The notes under the pieces are model-generated. The model made no database searches and was not told the origin of the DNA. It saw only the letters and a list, made by a program, of their open reading frames with translations. A program made the translations under genes and the position numbers. Shown here piece after piece: positions 18,637 to 26,068 of a stretch of DNA of 64,000 nt. The stretch's first letter is position 1; each line of letters begins with the position of its first letter. This DNA comes from Bradyrhizobium xenonodulans (lineage in GTDB: Bacteria; Pseudomonadota; Alphaproteobacteria; Rhizobiales; Xanthobacteraceae): assembly GCF_027594865.1 (NCBI RefSeq), contig NZ_CP089391.1, positions 5,548,501-5,612,500 on the forward strand. Direction: 5' to 3'.

Positions 18637-19866
18637 TCACAGCGTGAGATTCTCGGACGGCAGGCCCAGAGCCACGCGTCCATAGTTGGTTCCAGCCGCA
18701 TCGAAATTGAACGCAAGATGCGAATTGATCGCGTGCGCATCGCGGAATTGCCGCTGCAACACCCCCGACGTGAACAGACCACGCGCCCCGCTCGCCGCAA
18801 ACAGCATCGACACAGCTTCAGTGCACAGATTGACCGAGAAAGCTCCATCACGCCGATACTTGGTCTTTCTGGCCATGTTTGGAATATGACCAAGGCACGC
18901 GTCCGCCATGGCCTCGATGCAGGCCGAACGCATGATCAGACGCGCAGCATCGATCTTGGCCGAAGCCTCCGCGATCTTGATCTGCGTGCTTTGAAAGTCA
19001 CTGAGCTTGGCGCGGTTGTAGGTCGATATGCGATGACGCGCGACATCCGCATAATCGTCGAGGCAGGCTTGCGCATTCCCGAGCGCGACGCCGGAGAGGA
19101 CGTAGGGAAACAGCGAAAACACCGGCAGCGTGTACGACGGGTTGGGATTGACTCTGCTTCCGGGCGTCGGGCCGCCGGCAAGATCGCCCACCGCGACCGT
19201 CATGTAGTCGGGTACGAAAGCATCCCTGACTTCCACGTCGCAAGAACCGGTACCGCGGAGTCCCGCGACATTCCAGGTGTCGAGCACCCTGTAGTCGCCT
19301 TTCGGCAGCAGAAAGATTCGATACTCGACGCCATCCGCCTCGTCGTCTGAGTAGACAACGCTCGCAAGCATGTTCCATTCGCAGGAGGCAACGCCGGAAG
19401 AAAAGGGCCAGCTGCCGTGCAACCGATATCCGCCCTCGATCCTCGTGGCGCGACCGGCCGGGAAAATAAACGAGGACGCAATCAGAGCATCCGGATCGCG
19501 GTCCCACACGAGATCCTGCGCCTGTTGCTCGAACATGGCGAGCATCCAGTGATGGCTTGCCAGATTGGCGAAATTCCACGCCACCGACGCGTCGGCCCGG
19601 CCGAGCAGCTCGGCGCAGTCGACAAGGGCGACGTAGTCAAGCTCGGCGCCGCCAATGCGCTTCGGCTGGAGCATCCGGAACAGTCCGGCGTCGTGCAGAT
19701 CCTGCTCGGTTTCGGGCGGAAGCTGCCGCAGCTCCTCCGTCCGCGCCGCCCGCTCGCGCAGCCGCGGCGCCAGCGCCCCGGCCTTCGCGATCATGGCCGC
19801 ATAGGCTCGTTCACCGGCTTCCTGCCCGGTGGGCTCGCCCATGCTTGGCTCTTGACCCGGCGCCAT
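18637..19866 (-). CDS. Group D flavin-dependent monooxygenase (acyl-CoA dehydrogenase fold)
   Basis: A protein of about 409 residues with acyl-CoA dehydrogenase-like N-terminal, middle and C-terminal (Acyl-CoA_dh_2) domains. Motifs include YRLHGSWPFSSGVASCEW and NVAGLRGTGSCDVEV, close to oxygenase components such as HsaA and DszC-like enzymes that use reduced flavin made by a partner reductase. That reductase is encoded directly downstream. The start is put at the ATG preceded by GAGGGA; two in-frame ATGs lie 7 and 17 codons further upstream. The CoA-transferase gene lies about 180 bases beyond on the same strand. Substrate unknown; an aromatic or N-containing compound is typical. Confidence 0.85.
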   Translation of the reverse strand: MAPGQEPSMGEPTGQEAGERAYAAMIAKAGALAPRLRERAARTEELRQLPPETEQDLHDAGLFRMLQPKRIGGAELDYVALVDCAELLGRADASVAWNFANLASHHWMLAMFEQQAQDLVWDRDPDALIASSFIFPAGRATRIEGGYRLHGSWPFSSGVASCEWNMLASVVYSDDEADGVEYRIFLLPKGDYRVLDTWNVAGLRGTGSCDVEVRDAFVPDYMTVAVGDLAGGPTPGSRVNPNPSYTLPVFSLFPYVLSGVALGNAQACLDDYADVARHRISTYNRAKLSDFQSTQIKIAEASAKIDAARLIMRSACIEAMADACLGHIPNMARKTKYRRDGAFSVNLCTEAVSMLFAASGARGLFTSGVLQRQFRDAHAINSHLAFNFDAAGTNYGRVALGLPSENLTL

Positions 19867-20048
19867 TGGTGTCCCTCGCTTCGACATAGTTATGCGGCGG
19901 GCAGTTCGCCAAATCAAGCCGAGCCAATGTCAACGGGAGCCAGTCGCCCGAGATCTTGGTTGCTCGAAAGATGCAATGCGGCGGACGCCGGCATCGCAAG
20001 GGAAGACCTGCAAGTCAGGCGACACCTCGTCCCATGGGCCAACCAGGT

Positions 20049-21311
20049 TCAAGCCGACGTCGAAGGCTTCCCAAAGACCCCCTTTTGCGTGAGCTCCGAG
20101 ATCCGACGCTCGTCGTAACCAAGCGTGTCACGCAGGACATCCTGCGTGTGCTCGCCTAACAGGGGGGCGGCAGCGGGATCGACCGGCCCGGTCAAGCTCA
20201 TGGTGATCGGCGGCTCGATGTTGGGGACCCATTCCGCCGTAGGATGTGGAATCTGGCTCAGGCGATGGCGCTCGCGGGCCTCGGGTGCATTAAACCCCTC
20301 TTCGACCGTCCGGAGATAGCCGACCGGGATATTGGCCAGCTTCATCTTTGCCATCCAGTTCTCGAGGGTATCGCTTGCGAAGACCTCTGCGATGGCTGCC
20401 CGCAGGAGCTCCTTGTTTTCGGAGCGCGATTTGCGCGACGCGAACTGCGGATCGGTGATCAGATCGGGCCGGTTCAGCACCTCGACCACCAGCCGGCGAT
20501 AGAGCCGATCGTTTGCGCAGGCCATGTAAAGCGGCCCATCGGAGGCTTCATAGACGCCGACGGTGGGGGACCCACTCGGCGAATTGCCGAACCGGCCGGG
20601 GTTCTCACCGTTGATCAGATAGGCCATACCGTAAAATCCGGTCATGCCCATCGCGACGTCGAACAGGGCGACCTCGACATGCTGCCCGCGGCCGAGCCGA
20701 TCGCGCGCCAAGAGTGCCAGCAGGATGGCGTTGCAGGCGGACATCCCGGTCGCCATGTCCACGATCGGCGGGCCGGTACGAACCGCCGGCCCATCTGCAA
20801 ACCCGTTGAGCGACATGAAGCCGCTTTCCGCCTGCGTGATGGGATCGAAGCCTGGGCGCGAGGCGAACGGTCCGGTGCGTCCGTAAGCCGAGATCGAGCA
20901 ATAGACGAGCCGCGAATTGAACGGCGCCACCGTCTCGTAGTCGAGGCCGAATTTCTTCATGACCCCGCTGGAAAAGTTCTCGACCACCACATCCGCCTTG
21001 CGGATCAAGTCCAGCGCGATCTCGCGCGCCTCCGGCATGGTCAGGTCGAGCGCAATGCCGTGCTTGTTGCGGTTCAGACTGAGATAGGCGGCGCTTTCGC
21101 CCCCGATTTCAGCGTGCTCATAGGCTCGCGTGTCGTCGCCGCCGTCCGGATTCTCGATCTTGATGACGCGCGCACCGAAATCGGCAAGTGTTTGTGTGCA
21201 GGCCGGCCCCGCCACAACGCGCGTAAAATCGACCACCAAAAGACCATCGAGCGCTGTAGGCCCGCCCTTCGCCCGCGACGAACGTTCCGGAAGTTGAGGC
21301 TTGGTGGGCAT
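20049..21311 (-). CDS. CaiB/BaiF family CoA transferase (class III)
   Basis: A 420-residue family III CoA transferase that would move CoA between an acyl-CoA donor and a carboxylic acid. The family N-terminal segment LLVVDFTRVVAGPACTQTLADFG is followed by the catalytic Asp region (ALDLTMPEAREIALDLI) and PGFDPITQAESGFMSLNG. Its length is normal. It is first in a minus-strand group with the two-component monooxygenase. Together with the ligase at 7.0-8.5 kb, it gives the locus two ways of making CoA thioesters, so there may be two substrates or a recycling step. Confidence 0.92.
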   Translation of the reverse strand: MPTKPQLPERSSRAKGGPTALDGLLVVDFTRVVAGPACTQTLADFGARVIKIENPDGGDDTRAYEHAEIGGESAAYLSLNRNKHGIALDLTMPEAREIALDLIRKADVVVENFSSGVMKKFGLDYETVAPFNSRLVYCSISAYGRTGPFASRPGFDPITQAESGFMSLNGFADGPAVRTGPPIVDMATGMSACNAILLALLARDRLGRGQHVEVALFDVAMGMTGFYGMAYLINGENPGRFGNSPSGSPTVGVYEASDGPLYMACANDRLYRRLVVEVLNRPDLITDPQFASRKSRSENKELLRAAIAEVFASDTLENWMAKMKLANIPVGYLRTVEEGFNAPEARERHRLSQIPHPTAEWVPNIEPPITMSLTGPVDPAAAPLLGEHTQDVLRDTLGYDERRISELTQKGVFGKPSTSA

Positions 21312-21430
21312 CGACGACGTTCTCCCTTACATCGGCTTATGGTTGCCGAATTTCCTGCAAGAGCAAACTTAAAGCCCGGCGCCGCCGACTTCGCAAGTGC
21401 TTCGGCCACATCGCTTCAATACGCGAAAAA

Positions 21431-21462
21431 GGGGCCCGGCAGCCATCAAGCTGCCGGGCCCC
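21431..21462 (-). terminator. Strong intrinsic terminator
   Basis: Perfect 13-bp inverted repeat GGGGCCCGGCAGC / GCTGCCGGGCCCC with a 6-base loop. Read on the minus strand the stem is followed by TTTTT, so it ends transcripts arriving from the GNAT gene at 21.6-22.0 kb. Confidence 0.85.
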
Positions 21463-21554
21463 TTGGAAATTTCGGTTGTACGAAGCCGCGCCGCGTCGAG
21501 CACAGGCCATGCTGTCTTGCGAAAGAGCACCTTCCGCGCCACGGGAAACCCAGC

Positions 21555-21983
21555 TTAACGCAGCCACTTTCGCCAATAAAGCGTATGCGACCAGGCCCAG
21601 GGCACTTGGGGCTCGAAGAGCCGATAGCCCGCCTGAATGAAATTATTGGCAGATATCGCATTGTCCGTCGTATCGGAGACGATGCTGTCCCATCCGAGAC
21701 ACCTTCCTCTCGCCTCGACGACCCGCATCAACCTGCGCTGAAGTCCCCGCCCCCAGTGCCGCTGTAACACACCGACCCTGGAGAAGTAGCCGCCATTCCG
21801 AACATGCGTCGACGGCACGACACCGGCAAACGCTACCGCCTCATCGCCGTGATAGGCGAGCCACCACGCCCCCAACTCGAATTGCGGCAAGGCAGCTGCA
21901 TCGAAGAACGTCAGCTGATGCAGATCGGCCAAGGTGTCAGCAACGTCGTCATCGGATACATCGACGATACGAATTCTGTACAT
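21555..21983 (-). CDS. GNAT family acetyltransferase
   Basis: A GCN5-type N-acetyltransferase of about 142 residues. The acetyl-CoA-binding segment is FSRVGVLQRHWGRGLQRRL (V, then RxxGxG/A-like spacing), followed by the usual helix and ISANNFIQAGYRLFEP, which matches the family's late Asn/aromatic segment. The ATG at MYRIRIVDV is chosen; a TTG twelve codons upstream is an alternative. It lies next to a truncated phage terminase on the same strand and ends about 90 bases before a strong terminator, so it may be a cargo gene of a decayed prophage. Substrate unknown. Confidence 0.8.
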   Translation of the reverse strand: MYRIRIVDVSDDDVADTLADLHQLTFFDAAALPQFELGAWWLAYHGDEAVAFAGVVPSTHVRNGGYFSRVGVLQRHWGRGLQRRLMRVVEARGRCLGWDSIVSDTTDNAISANNFIQAGYRLFEPQVPWAWSHTLYWRKWLR

Positions 21984-22046
21984 GAGACGGCCCGTCGATG
22001 AGGATTGACACGAGTGCAAACGCAGCGATCTCGCTGCAGTACAGGC

Positions 22047-22520
22047 CTACTTGCCCAGCACGACCTTGACGCCCAGCCAGACCGCTCCCATCAGACCGGT
22101 GGCGATCTTGTCGCTGAAAAATTTGAAGCCGTGGCCGAGGCCAAGGCCCGCGATCTTGCCTTCGATCAAACGCTTCGACGATTGCGCCAGCGTGCGCTGC
22201 GCCTCGCGAATGCAGACCGCGAGCGTGCCGCGCTCGGCCTGGCAGGTCTCGACCAGGAGCTCGCCGAAGAAATGCGATTTGCCCGAGCCGCGTCCGCCGT
22301 AAACGCCCTTGTAGCGCGCAGGCTTGAGCAGCGGCTCGAAAATCTTGGCGGTCGGGATTTTCAGGATCGACAATGGATACGCTCGCTCGCCCTCGGGCAG
22401 GCCGGTGCGCCTGCGCCACATCGCGGACCAGTCTTCGTTGTTTGGGGAGTCGGATTGTCCCTGCAGGGTTTGGCTCAGGTCAGGAGAGGCCGCATTTTCG
22501 GAGAATAACGGGCATTTCAC
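22047..22520 (-). pseudogene. Truncated phage terminase large subunit
   Basis: A 157-residue remnant of a phage terminase ATPase, the motor that packages DNA into heads. The N-terminal part is recognisable: KIFEPLLKPARYKGVYGG leads into Walker A GGRGSGKSHF (about residues 75-84), followed by the typical VCIREAQRTLAQSSKRLIE. A full terminase runs to 400 or more residues with Walker B and a nuclease domain. Here the match stops at SDKIAT, and a short unrelated hydrophobic tail (GLMGAVWLGVKVVLGK) runs into a stop, as expected after an internal deletion. It marks a decayed prophage and lies downstream of repeat copy 1. Confidence 0.8.
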
Positions 22521-22630
22521 CGGCGACGGGCGAGCGCTGTCCTATTGCAGCGACAAGGTGCAGCGCGCTTATGCCGCGCAACACCGGGCAAATAAGCAGA
22601 CCAGGAACTAGCCCAAGGATCATCGAAACA

Positions 22631-22718
22631 AAAACCCGCGGCCAATTGCTCGGCGCGGGCTGAACCAACTAAATCTCGATGATGGCATTCTGCCGGTGTT
22701 TTGCCCGACGTGTCAAAC
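22631..22718 (-). repeat. Interspersed hairpin-core repeat, copy 1
   Basis: Core 22676-22718 is the 43-bp sequence shared by the other copies (contains GTGTTTTGCCCGACGTGTCA on the plus strand). The adjoining GC hairpin (CCCGCG...CGCGGG) is at 22635-22659. On the minus strand the order is TTGACA, 18 bases, CAGAAT (variant base in this copy's leader), linker, hairpin, TTTTT. Confidence 0.85.
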
Positions 22719-22759
22719 GGCCAATCGCGGGCACCTCCAAAATCGACATCGCCGGCAAT

Positions 22760-23098
22760 TCAAGCGTCGGGAGCAACATCACCGCCTCCCGAGCTTCCCG
22801 GATACACGATGATGCGCTCGATCCGGTGAATCAATTCCAGCACGCCGTTTTCGTCGTTCTCGATCGGTTGCGCGGCCTTGCCCCAGCCGCGATCGAGGAT
22901 CGCGTTGGCCGCAGAGACACGGGCAGCGGGCGTTGCATCGTCGCTGCGCATGATGCCGACCAGCACCCTGAGTGCGGTCCTGGTGTGGCTGCGCGCAAGC
23001 GAGCGAATTTCGGTCAGGGTGCGGGCGCTGGACGTCTTCCTTCGCGCAGGGACGCGAACCGGCGCGCTGACGAGCGCGCATTCGATCTCATCGCTCAT
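22760..23098 (-). CDS. Prophage-type small helical protein (paralogue of 28006-28365)
   Basis: A 112-residue protein not matched to a named function. A basic N-terminal third is followed by a helical block (LARSHTRTALRVLVGIMRSD, then SAANAILDRGWGKAAQP) and an acidic linker before LIHRIERII. Proteins with this block often sit next to terminase genes in alphaproteobacterial prophages, and a small DNA-packaging or DUF5681-like role is a guess. A second copy lies at 28006-28365. Its ATG overlaps the stop of a 23-codon membrane peptide by four bases, so the two are translationally coupled. Confidence 0.7.
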   Translation of the reverse strand: MSDEIECALVSAPVRVPARRKTSSARTLTEIRSLARSHTRTALRVLVGIMRSDDATPAARVSAANAILDRGWGKAAQPIENDENGVLELIHRIERIIVYPGSSGGGDVAPDA

Positions 23099-23166
23099 GA
23101 AAAAGTCTCCCACAGCACGATCGCAACCAGGCCCGCGAGCGCGAGCGATATCAGATAAGCGGTCAT
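23095..23166 (-). CDS. Tiny single-span membrane peptide
   Basis: A 23-codon reading frame encoding MTAYLISLALAGLVAIVLW followed by four more residues, which is one hydrophobic helix. A strong RBS (CGAGGAG) lies five bases before the chosen ATG, with a second ATG directly upstream. The stop overlaps the start of the downstream prophage-type gene (ATGA). The RBS, the coupling and the transmembrane character argue that it is expressed; its role is unknown (holin-like or membrane regulator are guesses). Confidence 0.55.
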   Translation of the reverse strand: MTAYLISLALAGLVAIVLWETFS

Positions 23167-23420
23167 CATCTCTCCTCGAGAAAAAAATGCGCGGCAGATC
23201 GCGAGACGAAGCGCGATCGTTTCGGGCGCGAACCCTATCTCCGTGTCTCCCGGAGACCGCAGCGGCGTGGGCGAACAGCGCCCAGCGCCGCGAGGCCGGC
23301 ACGTTCGCGCGTGCACGGCCAGCAATGGTACGGACGACGGCGCGCCGATCGGCGCTCCAGGTTTGACGAGTGCGTGGCCGCAATGCGCCGCCGCCGTCCG
23401 ATTCTGGAATCGAGAACGAA

Positions 23421-23507
23421 AAAACCCGCGGCGGATGTCTCCGCGCGGGTGAACCAAACTCGTCTCGATGATGGCATTCTGCCGGTGTTTTGCCCGACGT
23501 GTCAAAC
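23421..23507 (-). repeat. Interspersed hairpin-core repeat, copy 2
   Basis: Core 23465-23507. Hairpin 23425-23449 has arms CCCGC(G)GCGGA and TCCGCGCGGG around a TGTC loop, with a T-run after it on the minus strand. It lies upstream of the membrane peptide and prophage-type gene on that strand. Confidence 0.88.
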
Positions 23508-23647
23508 GAACTTACGGGCCAGGCGAACGTTAGCCGATCAGAAGGATCGGCCAATGCCCCCTGAGACGACGTCACGAAAGACAAGCATGCCGAGAGCCAA
23601 ACCGCGCATCGACAAGACGCGCGACACGCACCGGCGGACGGCCCATG

Positions 23648-23690
23648 TCGATGATGCCATTCTGCCGGTGTTTTGCCCGACGTGTCAAAC
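23648..23690 (-). repeat. Interspersed repeat, copy 3 (core only)
   Basis: The 43-bp core is intact, including TTGACA on the minus strand, but no matching GC hairpin or T-run adjoins it. It lies about 80 bases upstream of the response-regulator gene. Confidence 0.85.
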
Positions 23691-23770
23691 ATCAGGGCAT
23701 GCGAGCAAGCCTTCGGAACTTACCCGAAGCGAGCTGCGTTTATTTCGACATCAGAAGGAACGTTCGCGCG

Positions 23771-24115
23771 ATGAGCCACACCGTCCTGGTTGTCGACGAC
23801 GACCCCGCTGTCCTCGGCGTGATCGTGGGCATGCTGGAAGATCTCGGCTGCCAAGTGGTCAGCGCCGAAAGCGGCCCGGATGCACTCGACCGGCTCGAGG
23901 AGAACCAGGACATCTCCATCCTGATCACGGACATCAACATGCCCGGCATGGACGGTCATGAACTGGCCGAGCTGGCAAAGCGCGTCCGCCCGGAGTTGAA
24001 GGTGCTCCAACTGTCGGGTCGCGAACCCCGGCGCGGCGGCCTGCCGATGATCAGAAAGCCGTTCTCGTTCGAGGAACTCGCCGACATCATGCAGCGAACC
24101 ACCGGCATTTGCTGA
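23771..24115 (+). CDS. Single-domain response regulator (CheY-like receiver)
   Basis: A 114-residue receiver domain with no output domain. The acidic pocket is VVDDDP (Asp9-Asp11), the phospho-acceptor is Asp54 in ITDINMPGMDG, the switch residue is Ser82 in LSGRE, and the conserved Lys is Lys96 in RKPF. It would be phosphorylated by a histidine kinase encoded elsewhere and pass the signal on by protein contact. A start further upstream is possible, but only the region from 23771 matches the family. It lies between repeat copies 3 and 4, each in reverse orientation, as a self-contained unit. Confidence 0.9.
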   Translation: MSHTVLVVDDDPAVLGVIVGMLEDLGCQVVSAESGPDALDRLEENQDISILITDINMPGMDGHELAELAKRVRPELKVLQLSGREPRRGGLPMIRKPFSFEELADIMQRTTGIC

Positions 24116-24131
24116 ACATCATGCCCAAAAG

Positions 24132-24219
24132 AAAACCCGCAGCGGGTTGCTCCCGCGCGGGCTGAACCAAACTCTTTCGATGATGCCATTCTGCCAGTGT
24201 TTTGCCCGACGTGTCAAAC
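24132..24219 (-). repeat. Interspersed hairpin-core repeat, copy 4
   Basis: Core 24177-24219, with one base change from copy 1 (CCAGTG for CCGGTG on the plus strand). Hairpin 24136-24161: CCCGC-A-GCGGG, loop TTGCT, CCCGC-GCGGG, followed on the minus strand by TTTTCTTTT. Just downstream of the response-regulator gene. Confidence 0.88.
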
Positions 24220-24345
24220 ACTGCCGGGCGCGAGACGAGGACATCCCTCCTCCCAGCTCAATATGTGGTGCGCGAGGGGCTTGCTTCAAGCCCCCGCTCC
24301 TGCCGTAGAACCCGCGACCCAGCCAACACATCGAGGGGTCACGAC

Positions 24346-25878
24346 ATGCCTGTATTGCTTCCGACGTCCCGTTCGCATCAGCAGGCTCGTCGCGCCGGCG
24401 CGAGCAACGCGGCGATGACCGATCAGTCCGTCGTGATCGCCGGCGGCGGTCCGACCGGCCTGATGCTTGCCGCCGAGCTGGCGCTCGCCAATGTCGACGT
24501 CGCCCTGGTCGAGCGCCGCGCCAACCAGGAGCTGGTCGAGACGCGCGCCGGCGGGTTGCACGCGCGGACCATCGAGATCCTCGATCAGCGCGGCGTCGCG
24601 GATCGCTTCCTGCGCGAAGGACAAATCGCCCAGCTTGCAGGCTTCGCCTGGACGCGGCTCGACATCAGCGACCTCCCGACCCGGCACCCCTACGGATTGG
24701 CGCTGCGGCAAAACCATATCGAGCGCATTCTGGCCGGCTGGGTCGAGGAGCTCGCGGTGCCGGTCCATCGGAGTTCCGAGGTCACGGGCTTCGCACAGGA
24801 CGAGACCGGCGTCGACGTGACGCTGTCGGGCGGCGAGACGTTGCGCGCCAATTATCTGGTCGGCTGCGACGGCGGCCGCAGCCTGGTGCGCAAGGCCGCG
24901 GGCATCGACTTCGCCGGCTTCGAGCCGACGCTGAGCAACCTCATGGCCGAGGTCGAGATGCGCGATGAGCCGGTCTTCGGTCTGCGCCACGACGCGCTCG
25001 GCTTTCACGGCCTCAGCAAGACCGAGAGCGGACGCGTGCTGGTGGTCGTGACGGAAGCAACGCTCGCGCGCGAGGGCGCACCGACCTTGCATGATCTCAG
25101 CGACGCGCTCGTCGCGGTCTACGGCACCGACTTCGGTGTGCAAAACTCCGCCTGGATCTCCCGCTTCACCGATGCGGCACGGCAGGCGGTCTCCTATCGC
25201 AGGGGACGCGTGCTGCTCGCCGGCGATGCCGCGCATATCCATCACTCCGTCGGCGGGCAAGGCCTCAACACCGGCGTGCAGGACGCCGTCAATCTCGGCT
25301 GGAAGCTGGCGCAGGTGGTCAAGGGCGTCTCGCCCGAGAGCCTGCTCGACACCTACCATTCCGAGCGTCATCCCGTCGCCGCGCGAGTGCTGCGCAACAC
25401 CATGGCGCAGATCGCCCTGCTCCGCCGCGGCGACGACGGCCTCAAGGCCGCGCGCGACAGCGTCGCCGAGCTGCTCGCCCTGGACGCGCCGCGACAGCGC
25501 TTCGGCGCGATGATGAGCGGGCTCGACATCCGCTACGATCTCGGCGAAGGCCACGCGCTGCTCGGCCGCCGCATGCCCGATCTCGATGTGATGGTCGAAG
25601 GACAGAAGCTAAAACTGTTCACGCTGCTGCATGGCGCGCGGGGCGTGCTGCTCAATTTCGGCAAGGCCGGCAGCATCGACGTCACACCCTGGGCCGATCG
25701 CATCGGCATCGTCGACGCCGCCTGTGACGAGGCATGGGCGCTTCCGGCCATCGGCGATGTCGCTGCGCCAGGCGCCGTGCTGGTGCGCCCCGACGGCCAC
25801 GTGGCATGGGTGGGCGACGAGAGCCAACACGGACTTGAGGATGCGCTGACGCGGTGGTTCGGACCCGCTGCAGCCTAG
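24346..25878 (+). CDS. FAD-dependent aromatic monooxygenase (PheA/TfdB family)
   Basis: A flavoprotein hydroxylase of about 510 residues related to phenol, polyketide and rifampicin monooxygenases. GxGxxG is in VVIAGGGPTGLML, DG in LVGCDGGRSLVRKAAG, and GD in VLLAGDAAHIHHSVGGQG. A C-terminal thioredoxin-like domain follows (DVMVEGQKLKLFTLLHG). The ATG at 24346 has GAGGGG nine bases upstream; the ATG at 24415, right before the Rossmann strand, is the alternative and has a weak RBS. It stands alone between repeat copies 4 and 5 inside the island, so it is probably an acquired detoxification or catabolic gene. Substrate unknown. Confidence 0.87.
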   Translation: MPVLLPTSRSHQQARRAGASNAAMTDQSVVIAGGGPTGLMLAAELALANVDVALVERRANQELVETRAGGLHARTIEILDQRGVADRFLREGQIAQLAGFAWTRLDISDLPTRHPYGLALRQNHIERILAGWVEELAVPVHRSSEVTGFAQDETGVDVTLSGGETLRANYLVGCDGGRSLVRKAAGIDFAGFEPTLSNLMAEVEMRDEPVFGLRHDALGFHGLSKTESGRVLVVVTEATLAREGAPTLHDLSDALVAVYGTDFGVQNSAWISRFTDAARQAVSYRRGRVLLAGDAAHIHHSVGGQGLNTGVQDAVNLGWKLAQVVKGVSPESLLDTYHSERHPVAARVLRNTMAQIALLRRGDDGLKAARDSVAELLALDAPRQRFGAMMSGLDIRYDLGEGHALLGRRMPDLDVMVEGQKLKLFTLLHGARGVLLNFGKAGSIDVTPWADRIGIVDAACDEAWALPAIGDVAAPGAVLVRPDGHVAWVGDESQHGLEDALTRWFGPAAA

Positions 25879-25909
25879 CACACGAATGTCTCACGCACCT
25901 CGAAACAAG

Positions 25910-25991
25910 AAGGCCCGCAGCATCCCGCGGGCTTGATCCAAACTTCTTTCGATGATGCCATTCTGCCGGTGTTTTGCCCGACGAGTCAAAC
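25910..25991 (-). repeat. Interspersed hairpin-core repeat, copy 5
   Basis: Core 25949-25991 with GAGTC in place of GTGTC on the plus strand, which changes TTGACA to TTGACT in the minus-strand promoter-like box. Hairpin GCCCGC/GCGGGC at 25913-25932, then CTTCTTGTTT on the minus strand. Just downstream of the FAD monooxygenase gene. Confidence 0.85.
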
Positions 25992-26068
25992 CTGCCCGCT
26001 GGACTTCCGCGTCGGATTCAACCAAACTGCAAGTTGTATTGTAGAAACAGTAAAATTTGAGTTTGCCC

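Noticed and set aside
22760-23692. A 310-residue minus-strand frame running through repeat copies 2 and 3
   Set aside because: It translates the repeats (DTSGKTPAEWHH twice) and only the last 112 residues look like a gene with its own start.
24202-24414. N-terminal extension of the FAD monooxygenase back to 24202
   Set aside because: The first part overlaps repeat copy 4 and does not resemble the family; an RBS supports 24346.
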